Shown: positions 35,580 to 46,607 of the stretch, piece after piece
Layout of the letters: every line of letters begins with the position of its first letter
Position numbering within the stretch: position 1 is the first letter of the stretch
DNA from: Mangifera indica
Taxonomy: Eukaryota > Streptophyta > Magnoliopsida > Sapindales > Anacardiaceae
DNA: 64,000 nt
Assembly (NCBI RefSeq): GCF_011075055.1
Contig: NC_058145.1
Location: 12,335,894-12,399,893 of the forward strand
Direction: 5' to 3'
Program-made: the position numbers and the translations under genes
The notes under the pieces: generated by a model
What the model was told of the DNA's origin: nothing
The model's database searches: none
Seen by the model: only the letters and a program-made list of their open reading frames with translations

Positions 35580-36695
35580 CTATTTTCTATTTATTTTCAG
35601 TGAAATTATTATATGTTTTTGGTAATTAAGAGCATTGAATAGAGGAAAATTGATGGACTCTTGTGAATTTCTGTTGTGTATGTACTACATGGGAAGACAA
35701 ATTTCAATCATAATGTGGCTCCTGGTTGTAGTCAATGGCAACCGAGATTACTTTCAGCTAGTTCAAATGTCAAGCTCTGATAGGGCCTCCAGGATTTTGG
35801 CATTTTGTTTGTTTGGAATCTTTGGTTTAGGCAGAGAGAGACCAATCAAATGAGCATTCAAAGGTCTTCATCAAAGCATTTCCAATTAGACAGCCCAAAA
35901 TAGACCACTAAATTTATAATTATCAAATCTTTTCATGCAATATTCTATATTAATATATGTTCGCCTTCGACATCAACGTCTCTTTCTAAACGTTACTATC
36001 ATAATTTTTAAATAATTGAATTGCATTCAAACTTATTACTTAACCAATAAAAAAATAAATATGTTATACTAGGGATCAAGATATTAAATATCATGCTGTT
36101 TTACCGTATTCAATAAATTTACCCACTATTTTTTTTTTAATTTTTAATAAAAAATTGTTAATTGACGTTGATGTTGATGGCATTTTCAACATTCTAAATA
36201 TCAGATAAATAGAATAGTTGTTTGTATTCTAAATCAACCTTCATTGATTCGTCCTTTGGTACTTTGGCCTTGATCCCCTCCGATTAATGGCCAATTTGTA
36301 TCTATGCATAATTGGCATACATGTTGCATACATGGAACAAGGGTAGTCTAGCCCATTATACGAGAGCTCGCTTATGTCTACATGTTGAAGGAGCATCCTA
36401 CAATAAACAACTTCTACCTCTTGTCTAAGTGGACAATGAGGGACTTGAAGAACATCACTAACATGTGGGACAATATGAGCAACTTATGTAGCTAATAGTT
36501 TTTCTTCTTATACTTATAGATTGAGAAATTTAGAATAGCAAATAGGTCAAGGTGTTTTTTGTTTTGCATTTTTTCTTTATATGATTCTAACCATATTTGC
36601 TCTTTTTTTTCAATTAACCGCTATATGTTATTTGCATAACCAATCACTTACATCATGATTAGACATTTCTTTGATGCAATCTTTGTAACATCTTT
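35580..36695 (+). repeat. Direct repeat L2 (about 1.1 kb) right of the GRAS pseudogene
   Basis: Partner of L1 at 32240-33398, same orientation. It keeps a short stretch (36350-36470) whose +-strand translation resembles that of L1 (A-H-x-x-R-A-x-L-x-L-H-V-E-G-A-S-Y), but stops have accumulated in this copy. That suggests both derive from a formerly coding, unidentified sequence. Confidence 0.72.
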
Positions 36696-37847
36696 GATTC
36701 AATAATTCAGTCCACTATTAAGATATTGTTCATTTACAATCACTTCCCTTATGGGTTACAGGACTTATCATCTTTACTTCTTCTCATTGAAGTTTGTCCT
36801 ACCATCGCTTAAGAGGATATGCGGAGTAATTTTGATACCATTTATAATATCCTTAGCCCAATAGCATAACCCACTATCAAGACACTATCCACTTTGAATA
36901 TACAATCCATCGTGGTTTTGTTTTTGAGGTTTGCAATCTATAACATATCTTGACAGTTTAAAATTTTCATAAACTATTTAATTAATTTTATCTTAATATC
37001 TCTAAATGATGTGGGATACACATTCAAACCTAACATTTTTTTCATACTTTGCTGATATGAGATTTGTATAAGGATGTCACACCATCAGCCATCCCAATCT
37101 AAGTTATAGTCACAATCCCATTTCTTATTGATTGATTTATGCAATTGAAAGGAAAATTTTCTTAGGCTTCACTAGTAGAGAGCAAGAGCAACAAATATGC
37201 CTAAAATAGGTGAGCTTAATATGAAAAGTTTTTGAGTAAGAAGGAGCTATTTACATTCACGACATTACAATATCACTAGAACATTTTGTTATTTTTCCTT
37301 CACCAAACTACCATAATGACTCTTTAATTTTGAACCAAATACATCAACCGCTAATTTTTTAATATATTAATTGTAACGATGATATAATAGGTTTTTGTGG
37401 CCTCTTCATCTATGGTAATGTAACCTAACAAAAGATTATCCAATGAAATCCTAGAATCTATAGTCTTTGCTATGCTCATAATGTCGATGTCTCACTATTT
37501 CAATTTCTTTTTTGGAGAACTATTTTTCACTCAAATTATGCAAAAACAACAATCACATAGCTGAAAATGATAAATTTCTACTTTTTGTTCAATTTTTTCT
37601 GTAACTTTAATTGCCAAAGGGCATTCAAGCAATTTTTTCTATCTAACTTTAAAAGTTTATTTTAATTATATTATTATATTATTTCCCCTTTTTATTTTTG
37701 TTTTTTTTCATTTCTTCTTCTTCGGTCTTTGTCACCACCAACACAAGCATTCAAGTAAGTATTAATCTCTTTGTTCCAGGTTATGGTTAAATGTCAAAAG
37801 CTTAACCATTAACATAAACTCTATTGATAGGCGTTGGAGGTGCTAAA
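36696..37847. other. Intergenic, AT-rich, nothing recognised
   Basis: No gene, RNA or structured repeat recognised between direct repeat L2 and the MITE family A copy. Confidence 0.5.
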
Positions 37848-38312
37848 CCAGATTTGTTGGCCTTTTTAGGGGATATTTGGTTAAAATATTTAAAGAATAC
37901 TTTAATAGTCTTTATTTTATTGTTGATATTATTTTATTTAGTTTGTCTAGTAATAAAAAATTACGATAATTTTTTATTATTAATAACAATATATCGGGTA
38001 TTATAAAGTTAATCTTAATTTTGATTTTGTTACAATTTTATTATTAATTTTATAGGACAAAAAAATAATCATATTTTACTAATATAATAAGTGGCATAAA
38101 TAATATTTTAAAATAACTATACCCAAAGACATTTTAGTAAAATAATAGCTTATTATTCATTTATTACATCTAACTAAATATAATAATTATTTATATATAT
38201 TTATATTTATTAAATATAATAATAATTTAAATAATTTATCATTATGATAATATTTATTTTTTAAAATAAAAAATTCTCTAAACTATGTGCAATATTGTAA
38301 TCTCAATATTAT
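37848..38312. repeat. MITE family A copy 2, eroded
   Basis: The left end carries GGGGATATTTGGTTAAAATA. It shares the inner phrases 'cattttagtaaaataat' and 'ttattacatctaactaaata' with the copy at 29096-29532. Non-coding. Confidence 0.6.
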
Positions 38313-39258
38313 AATCCTCATTAATCTATTTCATCGACAGATTCACCAAAGTTGCAATCAAACTTACAAGATGGCAGGTCATATAGTACTTCCAAAAGAG
38401 AAATCCAAGATCTTAATTCCAGACTAGGAAATAACCACAAAGTTCCTGCATTAAACTAAATAACAATTTATTAATAAACTGTTGCTCATTTAGCAAGAAT
38501 TGTGTTTACCAAAATCATTAGGAGAGAGTTCCCATCAACTGTAAGATGTGCCTCCATAATTCAGCAAAGAAAATTGGACAAATGTTAATCCACAGAAGTA
38601 GAATTCTTTCAAGAAATTTGAGATTAGCCTTTAGATTAAGCCTAATCCTAGTTATGACATCTTCTATAAGCATATTGTAATAAACAATTAGATTAGCCTT
38701 TGAAGAAATGCTAAAGAGCACCTGTCTTGATTAACTGATGATTGGCCAGGCAGTAACTTTAGCTAGACAGGTGGGTTAGGTTAGGTGGGGAGAGATTACC
38801 AGCCGCATTCAATAATCTTTGGTGAGAAATTTTGATACGTATCATTGAAAGAACCCCTTTATTTTAATCCCATTTCTGTAGTAGCCAAGTATGAAAGAAC
38901 AGTCTCATTATATTATTAAGAAAGAGATGGTGATAAAGAAGGCTTGGGAGACAGTGATATTTAATTATTTAAAGAGACATGATGCAAAAATATGCTTTGT
39001 ATTTGGATATATATTCATTTTATGTTCTTCTTGACCTGTATGAATAATCAGATGACAAAGACTTGCATTATTATTTTGACGAATAATCTGGAAGAAATAT
39101 AAAATATGCATCAGTATAATTCCAGAGAGGGCACTATTGAGAGTTGGAATCAAATGAGAACTACTATGATGCAGATGTGGGAGAAAGTGTAGTGTGAATG
39201 ACAATGATGGCTACAATTTTTTTCTTTGGCCCTTTTGGTCTCCAGTGCTCGATCATGG

Positions 39259-39267
39259 CTATATATG
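39259..39267 (+). promoter_or_regulatory. TATA-like box of the intact GRAS gene
   Basis: CTATATATG about 60 bases upstream of the ATG, in a context shared with the other GRAS copy. Confidence 0.5.
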
Positions 39268-39322
39268 CCTAATCCATGGCTGCAAAAATTAACAACTGTT
39301 ATATTCTTTTCTGATTTCAAAG

Positions 39323-40936
39323 ATGATGCAAGTTGAGCCTTTTCAGTACTGGCCTGAAAATTACAATTCAACAGACTCACCCCTGGAAGAAATAGGACTT
39401 TATTTTGCAGATAAATATGCCCAAGAGGGTTGCTTTGAGTTCCCTTCTCCATCAATCTCCATGGAGGATTTCTCCAATGATGGTTCTCCTGTCTTGTTAT
39501 CATCCCCTGTATATGATGATGACGACTCACAAAATCTCGCAATTTATAGCGATGATTCGCCTGTTATGTTCCCAGTGGAGGAGTATTTACTAAGTTCGGA
39601 TGATGTTGACATCCCTCTAAATGATCAGTTGATGGCTGATGATTTCGAAGATTTTTCTGAGTTGATGGTGAGTGTTACCAGCCCTGTGTCACCACAACTA
39701 CGTACAGAAGAGGATGCTAAGAGCCTGAACCTGTCACCGATATCAAGCGAGGCATCATCTATTGATGTCTCAATTCTCACATCAGATCAAACGTCCCTGG
39801 TTTTTCCCTCAGAAGACATGGAGGTTGATGACCAATTGAGCCTTCTTCATCTGCTGAACGCTTATGGAGAAGCAATGGGGCTGGAACAGAAAGATCTAGC
39901 AACAGAAATTATCCGGCGATTGACTGAGAAGGCCGGTCCAACCGGCGCAACCCTTGAACGTCTTGCATATTATTTGATCCAAGCCTTTGAGAATAAATTA
40001 GACTACCTGAGTCAGGAATCAAACAAGAACTATGCGGCGGCTTTCAGAGCCTTCTATCAGATTTTCCCTTATGGAAGGTTTGCTCACTTCACTGCTAATT
40101 CAATGATACTAGAAGCTACTCCTCAGGATGCTGGGATGGTTCATATCATTGATTTTGACATTGGCCAAGGTATTCAATGGCCTCCATTAATCGAAGCACT
40201 TGGGAGAAGAGGTCAACGTTTGGTCCAATTGACTTCAATAAAATGGGAGGAAGAAGATGGCAGTTACTTTCCTCCCACAGACAGCTTTGAGGAGACAAAG
40301 AGGAGGCTATATGAACACGCGCGAACTTTTGATGTGATATTGATGATAGAAGAGATGGACATGGAGAGCTTGGTAACTGAGATGAAGATAGCAAAGAAAT
40401 GTAGTAGAAGAAATGAATGGTTAGCCTTCAACTGCATGGTTGGTCTCCCTCACATAGGGAGACTGAGGAGTAAGAAGCATGTTAAGGATTTTCTGAAGGT
40501 GGCTAAGGACTCGCTCAATAACACAGGTATTGTAACTTTTGGGAATGTAAGTGAAGTAGGAGGATTAGACTGCGATGGAATTGGTTCTTTGTTTGAAGAG
40601 AAGTTACTTCAACTCCAAGCATTTTTCCAATCAATGGAGTGGCATTTTCCAGCTTACCTTTTGGAAGCAAGAGTAGCGATGGAATGTCTCTTTATGGCAC
40701 CTCAAGTTTCTTCACTAGCTGCCTTTCAGAATTTAGAAGAAAATAGTGCCAGGACTGGTGGGGTTCTCTCTGAAATGGGGTTGAAAGCCTGGAGATTATC
40801 TAAATATAATCTTATGGAGGCTAAGGAGCTGGTTAGTGAAGGTAACAGTCTATATTGGGTGAAAAATACAGGCGAAAATGAGATGGTTTTGGGCTTTGTG
40901 GGAACCTCATTGGTGAAAGTTTCAAGCTGGAGATGA
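39323..40936 (+). CDS. GRAS transcription regulator, NSP2/SCL26-like
   Basis: Single exon, 537 aa, ATG start. The N-terminal about 160 residues are acidic and Ser/Asp-rich, as in the variable region of the family. The GRAS domain follows: a first leucine-rich part (L-L-H-L-L-N-A-Y-G-E-A-M, about 168-180), then V-H-I-I-D at residues 273-277 within M-V-H-I-I-D-F-D-I-G-Q-G-I-Q-W, a second leucine-rich part, and a C-terminal SAW region ending V-S-S-W-R. The Q-G-I-Q-W-P-P-L-I context fits the NSP2/SCL26 branch. NSP2 works in the nucleus with NSP1 in legume nodulation and mycorrhizal and strigolactone control; the role in this plant is inferred only. GRAS genes are commonly intronless. Its inverted sister (33617-35230) has a nonsense codon, so this is the working copy. 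Confidence 0.88.
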   Translation: MMQVEPFQYWPENYNSTDSPLEEIGLYFADKYAQEGCFEFPSPSISMEDFSNDGSPVLLSSPVYDDDDSQNLAIYSDDSPVMFPVEEYLLSSDDVDIPLNDQLMADDFEDFSELMVSVTSPVSPQLRTEEDAKSLNLSPISSEASSIDVSILTSDQTSLVFPSEDMEVDDQLSLLHLLNAYGEAMGLEQKDLATEIIRRLTEKAGPTGATLERLAYYLIQAFENKLDYLSQESNKNYAAAFRAFYQIFPYGRFAHFTANSMILEATPQDAGMVHIIDFDIGQGIQWPPLIEALGRRGQRLVQLTSIKWEEEDGSYFPPTDSFEETKRRLYEHARTFDVILMIEEMDMESLVTEMKIAKKCSRRNEWLAFNCMVGLPHIGRLRSKKHVKDFLKVAKDSLNNTGIVTFGNVSEVGGLDCDGIGSLFEEKLLQLQAFFQSMEWHFPAYLLEARVAMECLFMAPQVSSLAAFQNLEENSARTGGVLSEMGLKAWRLSKYNLMEAKELVSEGNSLYWVKNTGENEMVLGFVGTSLVKVSSWR

Positions 40937-41190
40937 GGAAATGGCTTTGGAAGACATATATATTACTTATCTCCCATGAAAAACAAAATTATATTGTAAA
41001 TTTGTAGAGATTGATAAATAGATGTAAGCTATATTAGTTTAGCACACATTGATTCAAAGTTCGCTGCATTAATTGATCTGTACCTATCATATTAAGGCAT
41101 ATACAATTATAAATTAGAATGTTAATTTTTTTTAATCCATTGTTGTGCACTCAAATTTTCCTTTAGAAAATTTTATGAAGATTGCGACAC

Positions 41191-42047
41191 TTTTAAGTAA
41201 ATTCTACATTGATAAAATACAAGAGAGATATTGGGTTTGTATATGTATCTTATATCACTTAGAAATACTAAGATAAGACTAATTAAATAGTCTGTGAACT
41301 GTTAAGATGTATATTAGATTGTAAAGTAAAACCTATTTTGAGTTGTAAAACCTATTAATAAAAATCACGATGAACTTGGATAATATTTTGATAGTCATTT
41401 TATTTTTAATTCAAAATTATTTATCTAACAAACGTGTACCCACTTGGAGCAATGGAGGCTAATTGATGCATATTGAAATGGGATTGAGTGGGCCAGACTT
41501 TGAAGGCTAGATTTTTAGATAGTTTTTTGGCTTGCTAGAGATAAGAAGTGAAATTAGATTAAAGAGAAAAAAAAAAAAAAAAAAAACCTAGTAAACAAAC
41601 AAAGAACATAAGATAGAAGTCAAACAAGAACTCTAAGACCTAAAAGCCAAGCCACCAATCAAAAAGGAGCTTCAATGTCATGCATGGCTAGAGATTCCAT
41701 AAATAAATAAACACGATACAAGAAATTCTTTTGATCTTTTCGATTCTTTTGATCTTTTATTAAAATACTGAAGGTCTATTTATAATTTATTGAACACCCA
41801 CCAAATTTAATATAATTTAACTAATAAATAACATAGAATCATTTATGAGTATAACTTAGTAGGCTACTTTATAAAAAAAAAAAAAATGGAAATGGCAAAT
41901 ATACCCATAAAGCTTGGATATTGGATTTAGTTGTCTTGGAAATTTGAGATCAATTGATGTTTGTACATGTTGTTGATTTCTTCCTCCTTCAATTTCTTTT
42001 TCCAACCTTGTATCCATTTTGTAGTCAATGAGATGGTTTAGCTTTAG
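41191..42047. other. Intergenic, with a poly-A tract
   Basis: AT-rich with an A-run at about 41568-41586 and a short A-run near 41874. No gene or RNA recognised. Confidence 0.5.
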
Positions 42048-42240
42048 AGGTGTTAAAAAAGCTTGAGCCTAAGACCAAACTTAGTCAGGATTAGGCCCAG
42101 AAGGAAGGGCCGACCCAAGATGGGCCACAAAGAGGGCCGAAACTCAGCTTGGGCCTTCGCCCCAAATCTCAGATCTAAGGATGTGGGCCACAGAACCAGC
42201 CTAGGGCCCAAATGTCTAGGACCGAGGCCTAAAATTAAAA
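42048..42240. repeat. G+C-rich 'gggcc' repeat
   Basis: Dense in ggcc/gggcc words (for example 'ggcccagaagg', 'gggccacaaagagggcc'). Similar stretches are at 44420-44585 and 53560-53705. It begins with 'gaggtgttaaaaaagct', resembling the end of the element at 43393. A degenerate dispersed repeat; class not determined. Confidence 0.5.
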
Positions 42241-42331
42241 AAAAATACATCAACAGTCAAATAATCGCTGAAAGGCAATCATTTGACCATTGGGTGAGCG
42301 AAAACTGCAACGAAATTTTATTTTATATTTT

Positions 42332-43257
42332 GCCCAACCTACTATATCCCACGTAAGTTTAGGTGCGATTTCAAACTTATATCTATAAAATTTAAAAAAC
42401 CTAAAATTTCACCTATTGATCAATTAAAATTAAAATTTTTAATTAAAAATAAGGATAAAATGATTATTTTATTAATAATCTTAAAAAAATAAAATGTATT
42501 ATATTTTTCTATCTTAAATTTTAAAAATTAATATTTCACCCTTCAAAAATTTTTAAACATTAACAAATCACATTTTCCCCCCTAAGCCTTTGAATTCTTT
42601 CATTCCCCTCAGACCACTTTCTCCGATAATCTGAAAAGGACGACGACGAAGTTTATTCGCCGATGAAAAGATCTAGGTCTCTTTATCGACAAGAACGAAA
42701 AGATATGAGCGAAGAGATTCCAAATCTCTTTGTTTTGTCAACAAAAAGATCTAGATCTCGTTGTTTCGTCAATGAAGAGATCTGGACTTCTTCATTGACG
42801 AGGAGATCTAAACGTTTCATCATCTTTTTGTCGATGAAGAGATCTGGATCTCGTACGAAGAGTTTAGATCTCTTTGCCGATCTTTTCATCTCTGACAAAG
42901 AAATTAGTTTCAAAGTTGTCTACGTGCGTCGACCAACAATTTAGGGTGGAGAGTGGAGGTCATCAGCACCAGAGATAATGGTCAGAGAGGTAAAGAAAAA
43001 ATTTATGAGAAAAATGTGACTTTTCAAAATTAAACAACTTTAGTTATGAATAAAGTTGTTAGTTTTTAAAACTTATAAGAGAAAATATAATAAATTTTAT
43101 ATTTTTTAATATTATTAATAAAATAACTATTTTACTCTTGTTTCTAATTGAGAATTTTAACAGTAGTTACGTCATAGGTAAGACTTTGAAATTTTCAAAA
43201 TCTATATTATGACTTTGAGAACACACTTAAACTTGGATAAAAAATAGTCCTTTAGCC
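42332..43257. mobile_element. Foldback (Mutator-like) element copy 3, with 9-bp TSD
   Basis: AT-rich arms enclose a core (42600-42960) rich in AGATCT and GACGAAGA words. The core includes a perfect 12-base hairpin stem, 42767-42778 with 42789-42800. The right end, on the opposite strand, reads GGCTAAAGGACTATTTTTTA, the family end; the left end is more diverged. The flanks 42323-42331 (TTATATTTT) and 43258-43266 (TTATATTTC) match at 8 of 9 positions. The 94-codon frame at 42663-42944 is a translation of hairpin repeats, not a gene. Confidence 0.8.
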
Positions 43258-43392
43258 TTATATTTCTTTCGATTCCACCCCAGCGCACTTTACACACACA
43301 CACACCACATTGACCTTAAATTAAGAGGATTGAGAATTTGGGCATGTATAAAATTAACAGTAGTGGTTCAATGTATTAGTAGCACCAACGAA

Positions 43393-43783
43393 GGGGTGTT
43401 CAAAATTATTCGGTAATCAAATCGAACTAGTTTTTAAATCGAAAAATCGGTTCAGATACCGGTTCAAAAATATATACAAACCAAATTTTTAATTCGGTTA
43501 CTGGTTTATCTAATTTTCAAAACTGATTAACCAAACCGAACCGGTTTTTAAAAAATTGAATAAAATTTTAATAGAATACTGAATATATTTTCAAGAAATT
43601 AGAAAAAATAATAAAATATGATAATTTTTTGAAATTCGATTCAAAAATCAGTTAACCAAAATTTCGGTTCGGTTAATTGATATTTTCAATTCGATTTTGG
43701 TTCATAACTTTTTCCAAACCAAAAATTTGGTTCGATTAAAAAAATTGATAAAACGGTTTGATTAACCAATTTTAAACACCTCT
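43393..43783. mobile_element. hAT-like MITE rich in 'accggtt' words
   Basis: The ends are inverted: GGGGTGTTCAAAATTATTCG at the left and, on the other strand, GAGGTGTTTAAAATTGGTTA at the right. The interior is made of repeated 'cggttc', 'gaaccg' and 'ttaaccaaa' phrases. A possible 8-bp target duplication (caccaacg against agccaacg) matches at only 6 of 8 positions. hAT is the best guess from element type, not proven. Confidence 0.6.
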
Positions 43784-44629
43784 AGCCAACGCAAACATCC
43801 ATAGATCAACATTATTTTTAAATGAATATATTTTACATGATCAAGAAATAACTGTGAATCAATGGTAAACACCGAAACACGTGTTGATTCCCATTGAAGG
43901 CCAAATGACATGACACATGATATTTTATGGATCCCAATTTCAATAATCATGTTCAAATTAATATTCTCAATTAGTACTTCTATCATAGTAGATGAAAAAT
44001 ACTTTTTAACCTACCAGATAGATAGTTGAAATGATTCTATGTTTATGCGATTGAATGCATGATGACAGAAAACTACAATATTAGTTTAAAGATTCCAAGC
44101 ATCTCAACTTATTTAAAAATACAATTTTGGCAGATAATACATTGTCAACCAATAATAATTAATTCAATTTTTATTTTCTTTATTCAATTTGTAACATTGC
44201 ATTTTTTATTCTTAATCAACAATTAGTATAAATTATTGTATTAAATTTTTTTTATATGTATTTATAAAAAACATGAAAATAAATATAATTATTTTTATAT
44301 GTTAAATTTTTAGTAACATTTACCAAATTACTATTAAGTAATTAATAATATTAATATAATTCAATTTATAAATATAATTGTAAAATATTTTAATCTTAAT
44401 ATAAAATAAAAAATTATATTTATTAATGACCGAGCCTAATGGCTTATCCTGGGCCCAACTAGCTAAGGGTTCGTATAGGATCCAGACCTAGGACTAATCC
44501 AGGCCTTGTATATTTATAGAGGACGTGGGCCGGTCCCTCTCTCCAAGGACTCAGACCTTGGAGGCCCAACCCAATTCTGGGACATTTAATTTTAAGCAAA
44601 AAATGGAAGGAAAAAACCCCAAAATTTTA
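43784..44629. other. Intergenic; G+C-rich repeat at 44420-44585
   Basis: Mostly AT-rich DNA, then a 'gggccc/ggcctt' repeat at 44420-44585 of the type seen at 42048, which ends next to the glutaredoxin-like gene's 3' end. No gene recognised. Confidence 0.45.
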
Positions 44630-45397
44630 TCAGGCGGTTGAAAATGGCGCAAAAGAACAACATGGGTACCTGACGAGGCCGTTCGCGTTACAAACAGTAC
44701 AAGACTTAATCCCGCCAGCTTTCTCCGTGTACATCTTGTGGCTACCGTGACACTCATTGCACAGAATAAATCTGTAACCACCGCACATGTCACAAGCTTC
44801 CATATCAGCTGTGGTTAACCCTTCCACAAACTTCTTGAGCTTACCCGTCTCGTGCAGTTGCCGAATTTCCTCGGCCCCACCAATGTACCTACCGCCGACA
44901 AACACCCTCGGCAAAGTCAACTTACTTTGACTAACGCCCAGAATTGTCTGTAACTCGTTTACGAAACTTGAGTCCATCGACAGATCTCGTTCGTCCACTT
45001 GTACACGAAACCCTCTCAGAATGGATCGGACGGACTTACAATCTTCGAACGTTGAACGGACGACACGTAGAGTGGTGAAGTACAGCACAATGCGCTTCTC
45101 TGCTCCCGGGATTGTGATTGGCGGTGGTTGTAAGGGTTCTAAATCTGGAGAGTGAGGTAATCTTTTGTTATCGTGGAAAGATGAGGTGTCGGGTTGTGGT
45201 GGGCGAGGGGCGAAGGCGCGTATGATAGAGTTAACGAGGCGAACACGGTGGAAAATGGAGGGATTTTTGGTGGGGGTGTTGGCGGTTAGGATAGGATCTT
45301 CTGTGCAGAGGTTTTGGATGTCTTTGAAGGATGAGCATGAGAATTGAGATGAGGTGCGGTGGATTTTCATGGGCGTTTTAGTCCAAAGCGGCCACAT
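44630..45397 (-). CDS. Glutaredoxin-domain protein with C-terminal zinc cluster
   Basis: Single exon. I chose the ATG at 45397 (M-W-P-L-W, the usual family start, 255 aa) over an upstream in-frame start at 45475 that adds 26 residues. A basic/Ser-rich N-terminus leads to a glutaredoxin fold (V-L-Y-F-T-T-L-R-V-V-R-S-T-F-E-D-C, then L-P-R-V-F-V-G-G-R-Y-I-G-G). The fold lacks a classical C-x-x-C active site. The tail has Cys pairs (C-D-M-C, C-N-E-C, C-T-V-C) likely to bind zinc; the last pair, usually C-P-x-C, reads Y-P-C-C. This is the plant At5g39865/At3g28850 type. The thiol-disulfide function is uncertain for the family. Probably cytosolic or nuclear. Confidence 0.88.
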   Translation of the reverse strand: MWPLWTKTPMKIHRTSSQFSCSSFKDIQNLCTEDPILTANTPTKNPSIFHRVRLVNSIIRAFAPRPPQPDTSSFHDNKRLPHSPDLEPLQPPPITIPGAEKRIVLYFTTLRVVRSTFEDCKSVRSILRGFRVQVDERDLSMDSSFVNELQTILGVSQSKLTLPRVFVGGRYIGGAEEIRQLHETGKLKKFVEGLTTADMEACDMCGGYRFILCNECHGSHKMYTEKAGGIKSCTVCNANGLVRYPCCSFAPFSTA

Positions 45398-46607
45398 TGA
45401 GAAACTGGGGTTTGTGAACAATTGAAGAGGAAGTTCGATTGAGAGGAAAAGATGAAATCTTGGAGGAGATGTCATATCATGTCATCCGTGTGTTTGGGAC
45501 TTGGAACAGTGAATGAAATCTGGGCTTGTTTTGCTTTGGGTTTGGGGTGTGAAAAAGACAGATAAAATTTAAAATGTTCGGTTGGTGTTGAGTTTGACAA
45601 AGAAAAGGGTTTGTGTTTTGTGCTTGGAAAGGGCATATTTTAGGCCTAATTTTAGATGAGATTAAATCTCTCTCCTTTCACTCTTAAATAAAATTAGCAG
45701 ATGAAATTAAACTCATTTAAGTTTTGCTAATAATTTTGTTTGAGCAATGCATATATATACTTTTAATATATAATTAATATATTATCATGTGATTAAATGT
45801 TATTTTCTTCATAATTCAAAATCACTCAATCATTTAATAATATATCAACTCTGTACTCAAAAGTGTATATATATAGTTTTATTAACTTTGTTAATGGGCA
45901 CATTGAAAAACTTTTGTTTATATTCTTGGACCTGGTTGCCTCTGCAATTGTCAACTCTACCAACAACACTCTTGCTTGGTAAATTTAAGGAACGTAAGGA
46001 TTATGGACTAATACAATGAAGAGATGATCTAAATTCATTTTAACATGTGAGGTCTTGTGTTTACAGGTTCCGTTTCGTTGCAATATCAAAACTTGTGTTT
46101 CAAATTTGAACCTTGACGTCTTGATAGTCAATTTTGTGTTGAGAAGCCAACTTATGGAGAACGATAAGTCTCTGAGAGAATCAGGGATCAACAATGTAAC
46201 AAGATTATGCTTGTGGGCAGAAATGGTTTACACCTATGGGTAAAATTTGCATTTATGTCTTGTCCATTTTAACTAGAAGGTTACTAATGTATGATGATTT
46301 AGGAGTTATGAATTGAACACTTTCATAACTTCTTATACAAGTATAGACTTGAGAAAGGGTGCTATTTCAGCTTCTTTCTTGTTTAAATTGTCTAAGTAGT
46401 GAACACCTAGCAAAACAGATTACGTACACAGCAATAACACAAGCAGCAAATATAACAAATAACAACAATCAAAGTTGTTTTCTGTCAACATTTAAAGGGT
46501 GTAACTGTTGTAAACATTTTCTTTCTGTGTCCTCTTCAATATAAAACAGAGCCAAAGATGCTACTGTGAATCATAGGGTTCTCATTCTAACATCGCAGTT
46601 TGACTAG
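45398..46607. other. Intergenic, containing a MITE B copy
   Basis: Left part: presumed promoter of the glutaredoxin-like gene. A MITE family B copy lies at 45745-45882. The right part approaches the E1 gene's 3'UTR. No other gene recognised. Confidence 0.5.
45745..45882. repeat. MITE family B copy 4
   Basis: Begins GAGCAATGCATATATATACT and ends TGTATATATATAGTTTTATT, with an ATCATGTGATTAAATG core. It is in opposite orientation to copies 2 and 3. Confidence 0.7.

Larger units (their letters stand above)
38985..41190 (+). repeat. Inverted duplication, right unit (intact GRAS gene)
   Basis: Reverse-complement partner of 33400-35540. Similarity covers promoter, coding region and about 250 bases of 3' flank, then ends near 41190. 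The 1.1-kb L repeats beside the other copy are not found here. Confidence 0.9.

Noticed and set aside
32240..36695. L1 and L2 as the LTRs of a retrotransposon carrying the GRAS gene
   Set aside because: Direct 1.1-kb repeats bracketing a gene suggest it, but there are no TG...CA ends, primer-binding site or target duplication, and the GRAS unit has its own promoter and an inverted sister without the repeats.
42663..42944. 94-codon plus-strand frame (and its antisense partner) rich in Arg, Ser and Lys
   Set aside because: It lies inside the foldback element core; the peptide is a translation of AGATCT/GACGAAG hairpin repeats and has an equally long antisense frame.
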